Origin: Dipteris shenzhenensis
Lineage: Eukaryota; Polypodiophyta; Polypodiopsida; Gleicheniales
Strand: one strand, 5' to 3'
DNA length: 64,000 nucleotides
Assembly (NCBI GenBank): GCA_047967505.1
Contig: CM106538.1
Below are positions 21,040 through 31,165 of the stretch, in pieces. How positions within the stretch are numbered: the stretch's first letter is position 1; each line of letters begins with the position of its first letter. Position numbers and translations under genes: made by a program. The notes below the pieces were generated by a model that was not told the DNA's origin, made no database searches, and saw only the letters and a program-made list of their open reading frames with translations.

Positions 21040-21108
21040 GTGTACAAACGAGTGCGATTAGGAGGGTTGGGAAATTCCCAACCCTCCCAATTGATTTCTC
21101 TTGTACAC
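21040..21108. repeat. 69-bp palindrome, copy 2
   Basis: Begins GTGTACAAA, centre GGTTGGGAAATTCCCAACC, ends CTTGTACAC. 27 of 34 arm positions pair with each other. Confidence 0.9.
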
Positions 21109-21164
21109 TCTTTAAGGTATCTTGAAAGAGAGAGATATAGAGAGAACCACACTAAGGGAGAGAG

Positions 21165-21512
21165 TGTTGAGATATCGAGCTCCACTCGTGATATGCCAGG
21201 GTGACCATTGTGCATTTATGTTACCGACTTGTTAGCTGCAGATGCGGTTGGTACACCGCCCATGAATAATAGCTGGATGACAGCTATCGTTATGTACTCT
21301 AGTTCGTGGCTCAGTTAGTATGCCACCTTAGTTAGCTGAGTTTGGTTTGAGACCCACATATAGGGTTCTTCTATTTCTTTGTATCTGAGTTCTTTTGGCT
21401 TTCACAACTAAGAAGAGAAAAACTGTTTTCAGCCTCCACCTTTTTGTGTATTCCCCCATTGTGTATGTGAGAAAGCCGCAAGTGAGACTTCTTCCTTCTC
21501 TCGCACTATCTT
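21165..21512 (+). repeat. LTR of the B/C/D copia family, plus strand, no body
   Basis: Starts TGTTGAGATATCGAGC and is about 95 percent like the C 5' LTR in reverse. It stops at CTATCTT, four to five bases short of the usual end, and no PBS or gag follows. It is best read as one arm of an inverted duplication or as a truncated solo LTR. Confidence 0.85.
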
Positions 21513-21715
21513 TATCTTCCTTCCGTCCCTCTCTCTCTCTCTCCCTTTCTCTCTCTCTCTCCCTTTCTCTCTCTCTCTCTCCCTCCCTCTCCCTCTCCCT
21601 CTCCCCCACCAACTCCCTCCCCCTCTCTTTCCTTCATGATGAGAGAGAGGAGAGAGAGAGAGGGAGAGAGAGGGAGAGAGAGAGAGGAAGAGAGAGAGAG
21701 GGGGAGAGGGAGAAT

Positions 21716-21784
21716 GTGTAAAAATGAACACGATATGGAGGGTTGGAAAATTCCCAACCCTCCATATCTCATTCATTTGTACAC
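21716..21784. repeat. 69-bp palindrome, copy 3
   Basis: Begins GTGTAAAAATGAAC, centre GGTTGGAAAATTCCCAACC, ends ATTTGTACAC. Followed by (CA)n like copies 4 and 5. Confidence 0.9.
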
Positions 21785-21950
21785 CCTCACACACACACAC
21801 ACGCACACACATGGTAGAAGAGGGAGAGGGAGAGGGTGGAAGATCTTGCTGGTGGGAGAGGGAGAGAGGGAGAGTGAGAGAGAGAGAGAGTACATACTAT
21901 GGTAGGAGATGGAGGAGAGGGAGAGAGAAAGAGAGAGGCTTGGTGGGAGG

Positions 21951-21999
<49 letters not shown>

Positions 22000-22020
22000 A
22001 GGGGGAGGGAGAAGGAGAAA

Positions 22021-22047
22021 GTGTACAAATGAATGCGATATGGAGGG
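22021..22047. repeat. 69-bp palindrome, copy 4, left 27 bp
   Basis: GTGTACAAATGAATGCGAT through GAGGG. It is broken by element E. The other 42 bp are at 27109-27150. Confidence 0.92.
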
Positions 22048-22156
22048 TGACAAAATATGAAGAGGGGAGAAGAGAAGAGTGGAGATGAGGAGAGAGGGCA
22101 CAGCTAGAGAGCACACCACAAATGACTAACTGTACACTAGATTTAGTTGAAAAAAT
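22048..22156 (-). repeat. Truncated 3' LTR of element E
   Basis: TGACAAAATATGAAG... matches 26862-26970 with small differences, then ends at TTGAAAAAATAG and continues into integrase coding sequence. Confidence 0.88.
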
Positions 22157-22990
22157 AGTATTCACCTCCTCTGTCTGATCTCATGACCTTGATCTTTCTG
22201 CGTGTCTGGTTTTCTACCATGGCTTTGAATTCTTGAAATCTAGAAAACACTTCAGATTTCTCTTTCAGAAAGTAGACCCAACAATATCTGCCGTAGTCGT
22301 CGATGAAGGTTAAGTAGTAAAGTGAACCATTGATGCTGCAGGTCTGGGCATAACCCCATACATCTGTATGAATCAAATCAAGAATACCTTTTGCATGGGA
22401 GGTACTTCTGACAAAGTTGGTTCGCTTTTGTTTGCCAAAGCAGCATGCTTCACAAACCTTTCCAAGAAACTATAGCTTCGGAATCCCAATTGCCATATTC
22501 TGATTCTTGAGATCTAACAAGTACTTGAAATTGACATGACCATATCTCTTGTGCCATTTTGCAGATAGTGGCATCTGTTGCATTTGAGCTGACATGGCAT
22601 GCTTATCTGGTACTGTAGCTAGCATTATGTATAAGCGTCCTTCCTTGACACCTTTTGCTACTAGTTGACATCTTTTGGATTTGTCTCTGATAATGCATTC
22701 ATCATCGTCAAAGATGACTTTTTAGTTGTGTTCTGTCATTTGACCTACTGACAAAAGGTTCTTGCTGAGCTTCGGAACATAGAGCACATCTTTGACTAAT
22801 CCTTTTGTACCAGTGAAATTGTTCATAGGGATAACACCTGTCCCTTGAACTGGATTCGGTGTATTGTCTGCTGTGTAGACGACATTCTTCTGACCTTCTA
22901 ATGGTTTCATCTCTGTGAACCATTCCTAATGATTTGTCATATGAGATGATGCACCGCTATCGATGTACCAAGGATCTTGTTCCACTTGGT
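22157..22990 (-). pseudogene. Protease, pre-integrase and integrase part, element E
   Basis: PR motif YIDSGASSHMTNH followed by a TAG and EWFTEM (near 22928; usually NHQEW). Then VLYVPKLSKNLLSVGQM, the HHCC site WHKRYGHVN ... CEACCFGK (both Cys present, with a stop between), and the integrase start LIHTDVW, FIDDYGRYCWVYF and VMRSDRGGEY, where sequence breaks into the LTR remnant. The first two catalytic Asp are present. The Glu is lost with the deletion. Confidence 0.85.
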
Positions 22991-23025
22991 CGACTTGATA
23001 GCTAAAATCCTCTTTGGGATTGAAA

Positions 23026-24183
23026 TCAGTGTCTAGGTGCATTGTCTAGGTGCATTGTATCAGTCTGATGCAATTCCTCGCTTGCAAGAAACATATTTCC
23101 ATGTTCATTTGCAAAATGACTATGACTAGAATGTCTACCACGATGATTTTCTCTTCCTCGGGAATTCCCTCGATTACTGCTGGATTGACCGCCTTGGTCG
23201 TACTGCTTCTTGCGACAATCTCTTTCATAGTGTCCAAACTTGTAACAGTAGTTGCACTGAATGTTTGACACATTGGTGGATGCATTCTCTCGTCCTTGGA
23301 ATCTTCCTTGATTGGAATGATTTCCTCTTTGCTGATTTTGATGTTGCTGAGGATGATGCTGATGCTGATGCTGATTTTGACTTTGATTTTGTTGATGATG
23401 ACCACTTTTCTGGTATGATCTACCTCTGTTTCTACCTTTGCCTCTGCTTTTGTTTGAAGCTGTGAATGCCTCATCATTAGAATGACCTTTATGTGCTTGA
23501 ATGGCCTGAGTCCTGAGTTCTTCACCAAGTAGAACTGACTGAAGTTCTTCCAGTGTTGGAATTTGCTATTGGATGGCAATACTCTGGACTAGATTCTCAT
23601 ATCCTTCTCCTAGTCCATTGAGGATTACTTGAACCATTTCTGCGGGATTCATAGTCTCTCCCACTGCTGCAAGTTGATTGTTGTAGTCTTTGATGCGGAG
23701 TACATAAGCATGACCGGTTTCACTGTTGTTGCGGAAACTCTGGTTGATTTGGTTTCTTAGGGTGAGAATCCTGGATGTGTTCTTGGACTCGTAGAGAGCG
23801 GCGAACATATCCCATGCTTCTTTTGATGTCTTAATTGTGTTGAGTTGTCCTAGCATGACATCTTGCACATTCTGCTTGATCAAGTGATAGGCATACTTGT
23901 CTTTATTATCCCATTCTGCTTGAGCTCGAGTAATGGCAGGATCTGCTACTAGTGCGGAAACTGTTTGTGTAGATGTAGATCCCGATGTAGATTCCGTTGC
24001 TGGTGTTGTGACAATAGATGGAGTAGAGATGGCTAGATCAGCCAATGGTCTAGGTGTAGACCCATCGACATACTCCCATTTGTCCTGAAGCACAAGAATG
24101 GTCTCCATTCGGTATTTCCATGTACCATAATTGGAGTTTTCTAACTTAGCAGATGCCTCCAAATTGAGGTTGCTAGTCGACAT
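23026..24183 (-). pseudogene. Gag of element E
   Basis: From ATG 24183 (MSTSNLNLEASAKLENSNYG). Copia gag to about 23566, where ATC CAA TAG replaces a CAG or CAA. The frame then continues with a Gln/His/Asn/Arg-rich tract and a zinc knuckle CNYCYKFGHYERDC (near 23210-23255). One nonsense change, otherwise well preserved. Confidence 0.88.
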
Positions 24184-24495
24184 GGTGCAAAAAAATGTAC
24201 TCAAAAAGTGTCTTGAAAATCTCTGTATGAATCAACTGCAAATACACTGAAAATGCCAAGTGAAATCTCTGTACCATCGGTGAAGATAGAACTGCAGTAT
24301 ATAAAATCTGATCTATGTTACAAGGCTTGTGGCAATGATGCCGAGAATAGCCAAGAGGCTTTACAAGGCTGAAAAATGATGTGCATGATGCCATGAGATA
24401 GCCAAATAGGCTTTACAGTGGTGGCATGTGTGTGTGAAATCAAATGCTATCTGCCCACTGAATCAATCTGCAATGCCTTTGAACTCTGAAGTCTG

Positions 24496-24638
24496 CTCAC
24501 TAAACTGATGAACATAAGGTTTCAGGTAATGTAATGATGTGAAATCGGATGTGACCATATGGACTGACTCACTAAACTGATGAACGTAAGGTTTCAGGTA
24601 ATGTAATGATGTGAAATCGGATGTGACCATATAGGTAC
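24496..24638. repeat. 72-bp tandem duplication
   Basis: Two adjacent copies beginning CTCACTAAACTGATGAAC, almost identical (cataagg versus cgtaagg). Confidence 0.92.
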
Positions 24639-24999
24639 TAGTCGGGAATTTCGGGCATGGCTTAGATTGGCAACTTGGGGAATTCAAAGCATCCCCTCTA
24701 TGGCGATCTAGTCTACTCTGATCTAGATCTAAACCAACCGTCGATCGATGAAAGAATAGCAAATAATTTCTTTTCTTTTGTTCTTTTTAAGTGCTGGGTC
24801 AGATGCGTCGATGTAGAGGCAAATGTGCGTGAAGGAAGTGGTTTTGTCAGCGAGGCTCAAATGTGAGTGTAACTTGTGCCAAAATGTGCGCGTCATGTAA
24901 CGAGTGCATAGAGTACCCTCAAATTCTTCCTGGATCAAGAGATATGACTTGATCTAGCTGGAGGGGCAAAAGGAGTGCAAATGGTTCTCAATGATGATG

Positions 25000-25450
25000 T
25001 GTCAGTCACATGCAGTGATGATGTGGCACTGTGCCTAGCAAGAGGTGTGCTAGTGAAGCCCTGTGCTGAGGTGGTAGGAGTGGTCACATGAATTGCCTGT
25101 GGAGCACTGTGTGTGCCTGGCAGGAGTCAATGCTGACTGGATTGTTGAGGTGGCACTACTGATGTGGCACTGATGACATGGCTTGGATGATATGTCACTG
25201 ATGATGTGGTTGATGACATGTCAATGGTGATGTGGCAGATGATGTGGCAATGATGACATGGTAGTGGTGATGTGGATATGCTGATGTGGCTGTCGATGAT
25301 GACATGGCAGTCGATGGTGATGTGGCCTACCTATGTGGCACTAATGACATGGCTGCCACTATGGCAGATGACGTGGTTGTTAGCTAGATGATGTGGCATA
25401 ATGACAGAGGAGATGATGTGGTAGGCGGGCTGCCAGGTGCTGACGTGGCA
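25000..25450. repeat. GATGATGTGGCA-type minisatellite
   Basis: About 450 bp of irregular 9-15 bp units such as GATGATGTGGCA, GATGACATGG and GGTGATGTGG. Confidence 0.8.
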
Positions 25451-26849
25451 CAATAAGATAAGGTTGCCACGTGCCGCTTGGAGCTTCACAAAATCTTTTG
25501 AAGATTTCGATAGAATCTATGAAGATTTTGTCTTCGTGTCCGTCGAGGCCGTCGTTGGAGTTGCTTCAAAGGTGCTAGCTGTTGATCAGGTGCCAAGAGC
25601 CTGAAGGCTTTGGAGGTCGCACATTCGGTGGAGGAGTCCCAGGCTTACCTCATACAGGTCTGTAGAGCGGTGCGTTGGAGTTCCGTTGTCTCCAGTTCCA
25701 GCCTTAGCTGAAGGTCGTTGCAGCCTTGCAGCCTAGTGTGAGCTTGGAGCTCCTTCCCTCGGTTGGAGGAGCCTTCGGTAGGCTGCTTGGAGAGGTGGTC
25801 GGTTGTCGAAGATGGCACAAGATCTTGCTGAAGGAGCTGCCTGTGGGATAGTTGGCTATTGCTACTGCTAATGCTGTTGTAGGGCGTCGATTGGTGCTGA
25901 GGTTGTCATAGGACGAGCATTGCTTTGGAAGGAGCCGAGCGTGCAGGTCGCTGGAGCACTGAAGAGTTGGTGGCGCAGCTATTGGGGAGTTGTGGCGGAG
26001 CTACAGCCCATGGCTGTTGGAGTCGATGGCTCTTGAAGTCTAACGCAACTATGTATTGTATGGAGCAGTGAAGCTTTCAGGAGTCGTTGAAGGCCTTTGG
26101 AAAGCTGGCATCGCGTTAATGGCCCGTGGCTGCTTGTAGGAGATTTCGTCAGCTGCTGATGACTAGAAGCGGCTGTTGAAGGGAGCCTTGGCCACTATGC
26201 ATCTGCTGCAGAGGTGGATATTACTTGGCAAGCACAACTGAGGTGCTGCTGTGGTGCTTCAGAGTCGTCTAGTTGCTTTGTGTATGGAGAAGCCGTGAGC
26301 ATTGGAGCAAGCACACTATGAGTCACGTACGTTTGAAGATGAAGAGACTTGCAAAAAACTGTCTTTCCCGTGGATGACTAGTCGATGGAGCTGGACCTCT
26401 TTTGTTTGCAGCTATGCTAATCTGGGGGCTTAGTTGATGCTGAGTTTGTTGAGCATGGAGCGGCAGAAAGGAGTCAATGCCTTATAAGAGAACTATTGTA
26501 GGAAGCTGTAGAGGTATGCTAAAGCCTTAGCTTTGGAGTGCATATTCCAGAAACCTTTAGTCTCCCTCTCCCTCAAAGCTTACTAAAAACTCAGTCTCTC
26601 CCTATCTTTCTCACAAGCACAATGGATGGAAAATCTCTCTCTCTCTTTTCACAATGGAAGTCTCACAAAATGAATTGAAATCCTCACAAGGAAATCTCAA
26701 GAAATGAACGGAAATCTCTTAAGCAATGGACGGAATTTTCTCTCAACGGAAGTGAAGGGAAGGATCTCACAATCACTCAAGAGAACTCTCAATCTCACAA
26801 TCTCTCTTGCACTCTCAAGAATCGCGATGCCTCAGTGGAAGTCAAGGAT

Positions 26850-26860
26850 GCTCTGATACC
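26850..26860 (-). promoter_or_regulatory. Primer-binding site, element E
   Basis: Minus strand GGTATCAGAGC, initiator Met-tRNA type, next to the LTR (one base off full match at its first position). Confidence 0.82.
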
Positions 26861-26861
26861 G

Positions 26862-27103
26862 TGACAAAATATGAAGAGGGGAGATGAGGAGAGAGGGCAC
26901 ATCTAGAGAGCACACCACAAATGACTAACTGTACACTAGATTTAGTTGAAAAAATAGAATATATACAAACCCTTTTAGGGTTAGGGTTAGTGGTTCTAAC
27001 CCTTTCCTTTATAGCACTCTATAAGGTTAGTGCTATGCACATATGATCACATGATGGTGCTATGCACACATGATCACATGATGTTGAGTGTGAACTCTCA
27101 ACA
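26862..27103 (-). repeat. 5' LTR of element E
   Basis: 242 bp, TG...CA on the plus strand (TGACAAAATATG...CTCTCAACA). Contains GGGTTAGGGTTAG at about 26978 and a direct repeat of GTGCTATGCACA(T/C)ATGATCACATGATG. Confidence 0.88.
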
Positions 27104-27108
27104 GAGGG

Positions 27109-27150
27109 TTGGGAAATTCCCAACCCTCCATATCGTGTTCATTTGTACAC
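27109..27150. repeat. 69-bp palindrome, copy 4, right 42 bp
   Basis: TTGGGAAATTCCCAACC through ATTTGTACAC. With 22021-22047 and one GAGGG it makes exactly 69 bp. Followed by (CA)n. Confidence 0.92.
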
Positions 27151-27290
27151 ACACACACACACACACACACACAAGTAGAGGGAGAGGGAGAGAGTGGAGG
27201 GAGGGAGGGAGGGAGGGAGAGAGAGAGAGAGAGAGATCAAGTAGAGGGAGAGGGAGAGAGGAGATGGTGGGGGAGGCAGAGAGAGGGGCA
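27151..27290. repeat. (CA)n and GA-rich tract
   Basis: (CA)n to 27172, then GAGGGAGAGGGAGAG words and GGGAGGGA repeats, the same order as downstream of copy 3. Confidence 0.88.
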
Positions 27291-27569
27291 AAGGTTAGCA
27301 TGATACTTGAGATTGACGATGATGTACCTTCTGATATTCCAATAGCAGATTCATGATTGTGACAATGATGTCTAGGATGATGATGTGGGTACTCGTTAAT
27401 CCAAATAGGAGACCACCAAAATAAATGATGACTACCAGTCCAATTGCCCAAGAGTACACCATCTATGGAATGTGGAAACTCTTGATGATTTATCGATGAT
27501 GGTAGGGAACCTTAGGGCGACTCTTGTGTGGATGATGATAACCTATTTTGGGACACCCAATACGAGCTC
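27291..27569. other. Unassigned interval
   Basis: 280 bp, no recognisable gene. The GATGATG-rich wording has no stable repeat unit. Confidence 0.4.
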
Positions 27570-28010
27570 TGCAGCATCTCTTATGAGGCATTCATGGAGC
27601 TCAAAGAACCCAAACACTCTGGTTAAAAGGGGCAATTAATGGAGGACATGTCCATATCTTGGTTGACAGTGGGAGCACCCACACTTTCATAAATTCCAAG
27701 TTTGTCCAAGCAATTAGATTACATCTTATAGAGATTGATCATGGCCTGCAAGTACAAGTGGCCTATGGGGAGCACTTTATCAGTAGGTGCCATTGTCAAG
27801 CTACTCAAACTTTATCATATTTGCTTTGGATATGGACATTGTTCTCGGTTATCAATCAGTGAGAGCTCTTGGAGAGATTACTAGGTATTTTAATCACATG
27901 TATATGAGATTCTTCCACAAAAGTAAGGAGATACTTTTGAAGGGCTATGAAGCATCTAAGTTGTTATTGTATTCCAGGTCCTGGAAAGCCCTCTTGTGAA
28001 GACCATCCCA
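27570..28010 (+). pseudogene. Ty3/gypsy protease-region remnant J
   Basis: Reads SYEAFMELKEP, then VDSGSTHTFINSKFVQ (retropepsin DSG; the THTFI context is typical of plant gypsy pol rather than copia), then VAYGEHFISRCHC and, after a frameshift, FALDMDIVLGYQ. Stops and frameshifts at about 27625 and 27830. No RT follows. Confidence 0.75.
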
Positions 28011-28239
28011 TCTACAAATTGAACTCCACCTATCTGCTATTGGTTCTACAGGAGATGCACTCCTCTTCTATGGCTGGACATATAGGTCTGTTTAAGACAT
28101 ATGAAAGGGTAAAGTAAAGCTTTTTATGGAAGGGGCTATGAAAGGATGTATACAAGTATGCTCAAAGCTATAGACCCTGCTAGTAAAATAGAGAATTATA
28201 CCTCAAGCCAGTCGGGTTTCTTCAGCAAGAGAGTTGCCG
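28011..28239. other. Unassigned interval
   Basis: No gene seen between the gypsy remnant and the GA tract. It may be further decayed gypsy sequence. Confidence 0.35.
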
Positions 28240-28242
28240 GAG

Positions 28243-28319
<77 letters not shown>
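28240..28319. repeat. (GA)n microsatellite
   Basis: About 75 bp of almost pure GA, immediately upstream of palindrome copy 5, as for copies 2, 3 and 4. Confidence 0.97.
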
Positions 28320-28351
28320 CTTGGGGGAAGAGAGATAGGGAGAGGGAGAAA

Positions 28352-28420
28352 GTGTACAAAAGAAAGCGATATGGAGGGTTGGGAAATTCCCAACCCTCTA
28401 TATCGCGTTCTTTTGTACAC
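28352..28420. repeat. 69-bp palindrome, copy 5 (best preserved)
   Basis: Arms 28352-28385 and 28387-28420 pair at 32 of 34 positions about a central A at 28386. Ends are GTGTACAAAAGAA and TTCTTTTGTACAC, centre GGTTGGGAAATTCCCAACC. Then a second TTTTGTACA and (CA)n at 28438-28455. Confidence 0.95.
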
Positions 28421-28455
28421 ACTCTTTTGTACAAAAACACACACACACACACACA

Positions 28456-28811
28456 TTAGACTTTTGAGCTTCATATGACTTTTGGGCTTCATATGATGCC
28501 CAATAATTTCAGCAGTGTAGCATTCATGAAACTCAAGCGTGAAGCTCAAGCCTATCTCCAAGACTTCAACATATAATATACATACATATAGTTACTAGTT
28601 ATAATTTATCTACTATACTACTAATATGTATCCCAAATAATATGAGTCCCCCTTGCTCTAGAATCTTAGGGGCCTGGCATTAGTCTCACAGTCCATGCAT
28701 TAGCTTAAAAAGGGATTGTATGTAGTGTCATCTTCATTTTGAAGCTTAAATTTTTTTCAAAGACTTCGTGGAATTTTGTATGAAGCCTAGAGTTGTGCAG
28801 CAAATTTAAGC

Positions 28812-28852
<41 letters not shown>

Positions 28853-29460
28853 CTATAATTGTTTTGGGGTTTCATGGAATAAACTGTGTTTTGTCTGCCA
28901 GTTTCTCTATCTTTCCCTCTAGCTCTCTCTGTCTGTCTCTCAAATCCCCTTTATCTCTCTCTCTCTATGTGTGTGTGTGCGTCTGTCAATTCACTGTCAG
29001 ATGTATGACTCTCTCAATCTTTGTCTTTCAGTTCTCCGTCCGTCCCTTTGGCTATCTGTGCCTCACTTCTCTGGCTATCAACTCTCCCTCTATCTTTCTT
29101 TGACAGGGAGAGAGGGAGGAGGATCTAGCTACTACTGAGGAAGATAGAGAGAAGGGTGGGGAAGACAGAGAGAGAGTGAGACAGATAGAAAGGGGGCGCG
29201 GAGGGGTCTAGCTATAGAGGTTCACAAAGAGAGAGGAGGGATAGATTGAGACAAAGAAAGAAGGGGGGGGAGGTGGAGCTGGAGACAGAGAGAGGGGGGA
29301 AGTGGAGTTGGACACACACACACACACACACACATAGAGTTTGTGTAAGAGAGAGAAATATATTTTGATTCCTTCTCCATTAGAGAACTGAAAAGTCTTC
29401 GTCAAACTGTAATTTCATTTCTTGTCTAGTACAACTTTAGAAAACACATAAGTCTCTATG
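28456..29460. other. Microsatellite-rich noncoding interval
   Basis: (CA)n at 28816-28848 and 29313-29334, pyrimidine-rich 28890-29100 followed by purine-rich 29104-29300 (loosely inverted compositions). No gene. Confidence 0.6.
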
Positions 29461-29474
29461 GAAGTAAATTTTCA

Positions 29475-29722
29475 TCACTTGACTATTACACCATTAGAGA
29501 GAGCAATTTTCTCCAAAGTGCCTACTATGGCATTGGCTTCATGAAAACAAGAGGACTTTAAATCCGGAGGCCATATATAACCAGGATCGGCATCGCAAAT
29601 CTCCTCACAGACTCTCCTCACAACCTGTTTTGAATCTTCTGCCGACTTGTAAGCATTCAATAACTCCTCTTTTCACTCTTGTCTTTCCTCATCTTCACCG
29701 TTTTGTTCAATACATCTTCTAG
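29475..29722 (-). other. Unrecognised coding-like fragment
   Basis: Minus strand. The open stretch reads SAEDSKQVVRRVCEEICDAD, PGYIWPPDLKSS and EANAIVGTLEKIALSNG. It could extend upstream, past one stop, to an ATG near 29732. Composition is protein-like and free of low complexity, but I recognise no family. It may be a host-gene or transposase scrap. Confidence 0.35.
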
Positions 29723-29739
29723 CCACCGCCATATCCTAT

Positions 29740-30210
29740 ACAAAAATTTAGCTCATTAGCATAAGGAGTACATGATTAAAAGAAGCACCCATGTGTGTAA
29801 GATATTCACCTCTTCAGCGGAGTTCAAATCAAGCAGCCATGTGCATAACATATGCTCTTGGAATGATTTTCCCCTCATGGGTCCATACAAAAGGGATCTA
29901 AGATAGGAGTTGAGTTCAATAAATGAAGTCATGTATTAGGTAGCCATTGTTTTGGAAGGAAAGTGAAAGAAAGAAAGTGAGGGAGTGATAGTGAGAGATG
30001 CATAGTGATTCCACTCGTCCTTCAAGAATGATAGAAAGTGAGGAAAGAGACAATGAAGTAAGGTGAGAGAAGCACCCTTTTCGAGGTAGTGTTGTCCTTT
30101 TTGGTCAATTATTAATTTCACTTTTGTATTCTTTATGTTGTGGATCATTTTCTTTCAACTTTATCACTCGTTTTTTCCAAGATATACCTCCCAATTTTTT
30201 ATGTAGAGAA
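29740..30210. other. Unassigned interval
   Basis: No gene, repeat or signal recognised. Confidence 0.4.
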
Positions 30211-30212
30211 AT

Positions 30213-30262
30213 TGAGAGAGAGGGAGAGAGAGAGAGAGCGAGAGCGATAGCAAGAGAGAGAG

Positions 30263-30334
<72 letters not shown>
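30213..30334. repeat. (GA)n microsatellite
   Basis: About 120 bp, interrupted near its start (GCGAGAGCGATAGC), then about 80 bp of pure GA. Confidence 0.97.
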
Positions 30335-30337
<3 letters not shown>

Positions 30338-30679
30338 AAGTGTAGAAAACCGGTTCGTGAAGCAGAGAGAAAGAGGTCTAGTGAGAGCCATAGAGAGAGA
30401 GAAAGAGGAAGAAGAGGACTCAAGCTCATCTAGTCCAATCCATTTCGCTCGAGTGTGATCAAGTTTGGCATACTATAGAAGGTTCTGCAGGTGCCTTCTC
30501 TCTTTCTCTCTAAGAGTGTTACTGCTATCCCTGGTTGCCGTGCAAGGGGGAGGGGCTTGGGCTCAAGCCTCTCATACAATCATGGCCTCTAGCATCTCCA
30601 AGAGAATAATCTTTGGTAGGGATTTCGGGCTCTCTAGTTTTCAAAGTAAATTGAATATATTTATGTGCTTATAAATTTA
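30335..30679. other. Unassigned interval
   Basis: GA-rich start, then anonymous sequence. No gene. Confidence 0.4.
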
Positions 30680-31165
30680 AATTTATGTGCTTTTAGTATA
30701 TTAAAAGGCTATATTTTCTGTAAAAGCAACCCATATATACGGGTTTCTTAAAAATAATTTTTAAACATATTTGACAAGTTTTGCTATAGTACAAGTGAAT
30801 CCCCAAGACTATCATGCATATCATTTTACCATTGGATGATGTCCTTCGCATCCATCCCCTTGTAGTGGTGTATATTAATGTGCCCCACATTAAAAGCAAT
30901 GTACATACGATAGCTTATTCATCAAAGCTCCCACACATTATTGATGTGGTCTTGACTTTGAATCCCTCTTCTGTGTGCTCCCTCTTGTGCACTCATATAT
31001 TTTGGTCATCGATTTTAGACCCAAACATTGTTTGCACCCTCCCCTTGGTTAATTGGCCCAAGTAGCTAAAATGAGAAGTAGCATAAAATATGTGTGGATA
31101 TGTAAGACAAATAAGAAATGGTTGGATATGCATATGTGCATGTACATCACGATTTTTAGGGAATT
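30680..31165. repeat. Dispersed ~450-bp repeat, left copy
   Basis: Similar in the same orientation to 36030-36490 (shared TATTAAAAGGCTAT, CCCCTTGTAGTG, AAGCTCCCACACAT, GGTTAATTGGCCCAAG and TGTACATCACGATTT). The pair flanks copia remnant I, so the copies may be decayed LTRs, but clear TG/CA ends, a PBS and a PPT were not found. Confidence 0.65.

Larger units (their letters stand above)
20764..21164. repeat. Symmetric spacer between head-to-head LTRs
   Basis: 401 bp that fold on themselves about position 20964: 56 bp from LTR to palindrome copy 1, 151 bp between copies 1 and 2, and 56 bp from copy 2 to the next LTR. The centre holds (CT)n, a core CCCCCACCA...TTCCTTCATGATGAGAG (20941-20990) and (GA)n. 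The same core recurs at 21599-21648. Confidence 0.85.
21513..22047. repeat. GA/CT, CA and 69-bp palindrome array
   Basis: (CT)n, the core at 21599-21648, (GA)n, palindrome copy 3, (CA)n at 21788-21810, GAGGGAGAGGGAGAG words, more (GA)n and the first 27 bases of palindrome copy 4. I read it as a tandem array of one composite unit. Confidence 0.85.
24184..26849 (-). other. Unusually long leader of element E
   Basis: 2.67 kb between gag ATG and PBS without a conserved frame. It contains a 72-bp tandem duplication (24496-24638), a degenerate GATGATGTGGCA minisatellite (25000-25450) and about 1 kb of GC-richer, GGAG/CTTG-rich sequence (25480-26540) with no recognised origin. It could include transduced or secondarily inserted sequence. 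Confidence 0.6.
22048..27103 (-). mobile_element. Copia-like element E with internal deletion
   Basis: 5056-bp minus-strand LTR element of a different copia lineage, with perfect target duplication GAGGG (22043-22047, 27104-27108). The 5' LTR (26862-27103) is complete. The 3' LTR is cut to about 109 bp and joins integrase sequence directly, so RT, RNase H, PPT and U3 are missing. Outer ends and duplication are intact, so the loss is internal. Confidence 0.9.

Noticed and set aside
21165-21512. Start of another full copia element
   Set aside because: No PBS, leader or gag follows 21512; CT repeats begin at once.
20881-22119. Open frames made of Ser-Leu or Arg-Glu repeats
   Set aside because: They are translations of CT/GA microsatellites.
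26960-27000. GGGTTAGGGTTAG as a telomere seam
   Set aside because: Only two units, inside the LTR of E and flanked by unique LTR sequence.
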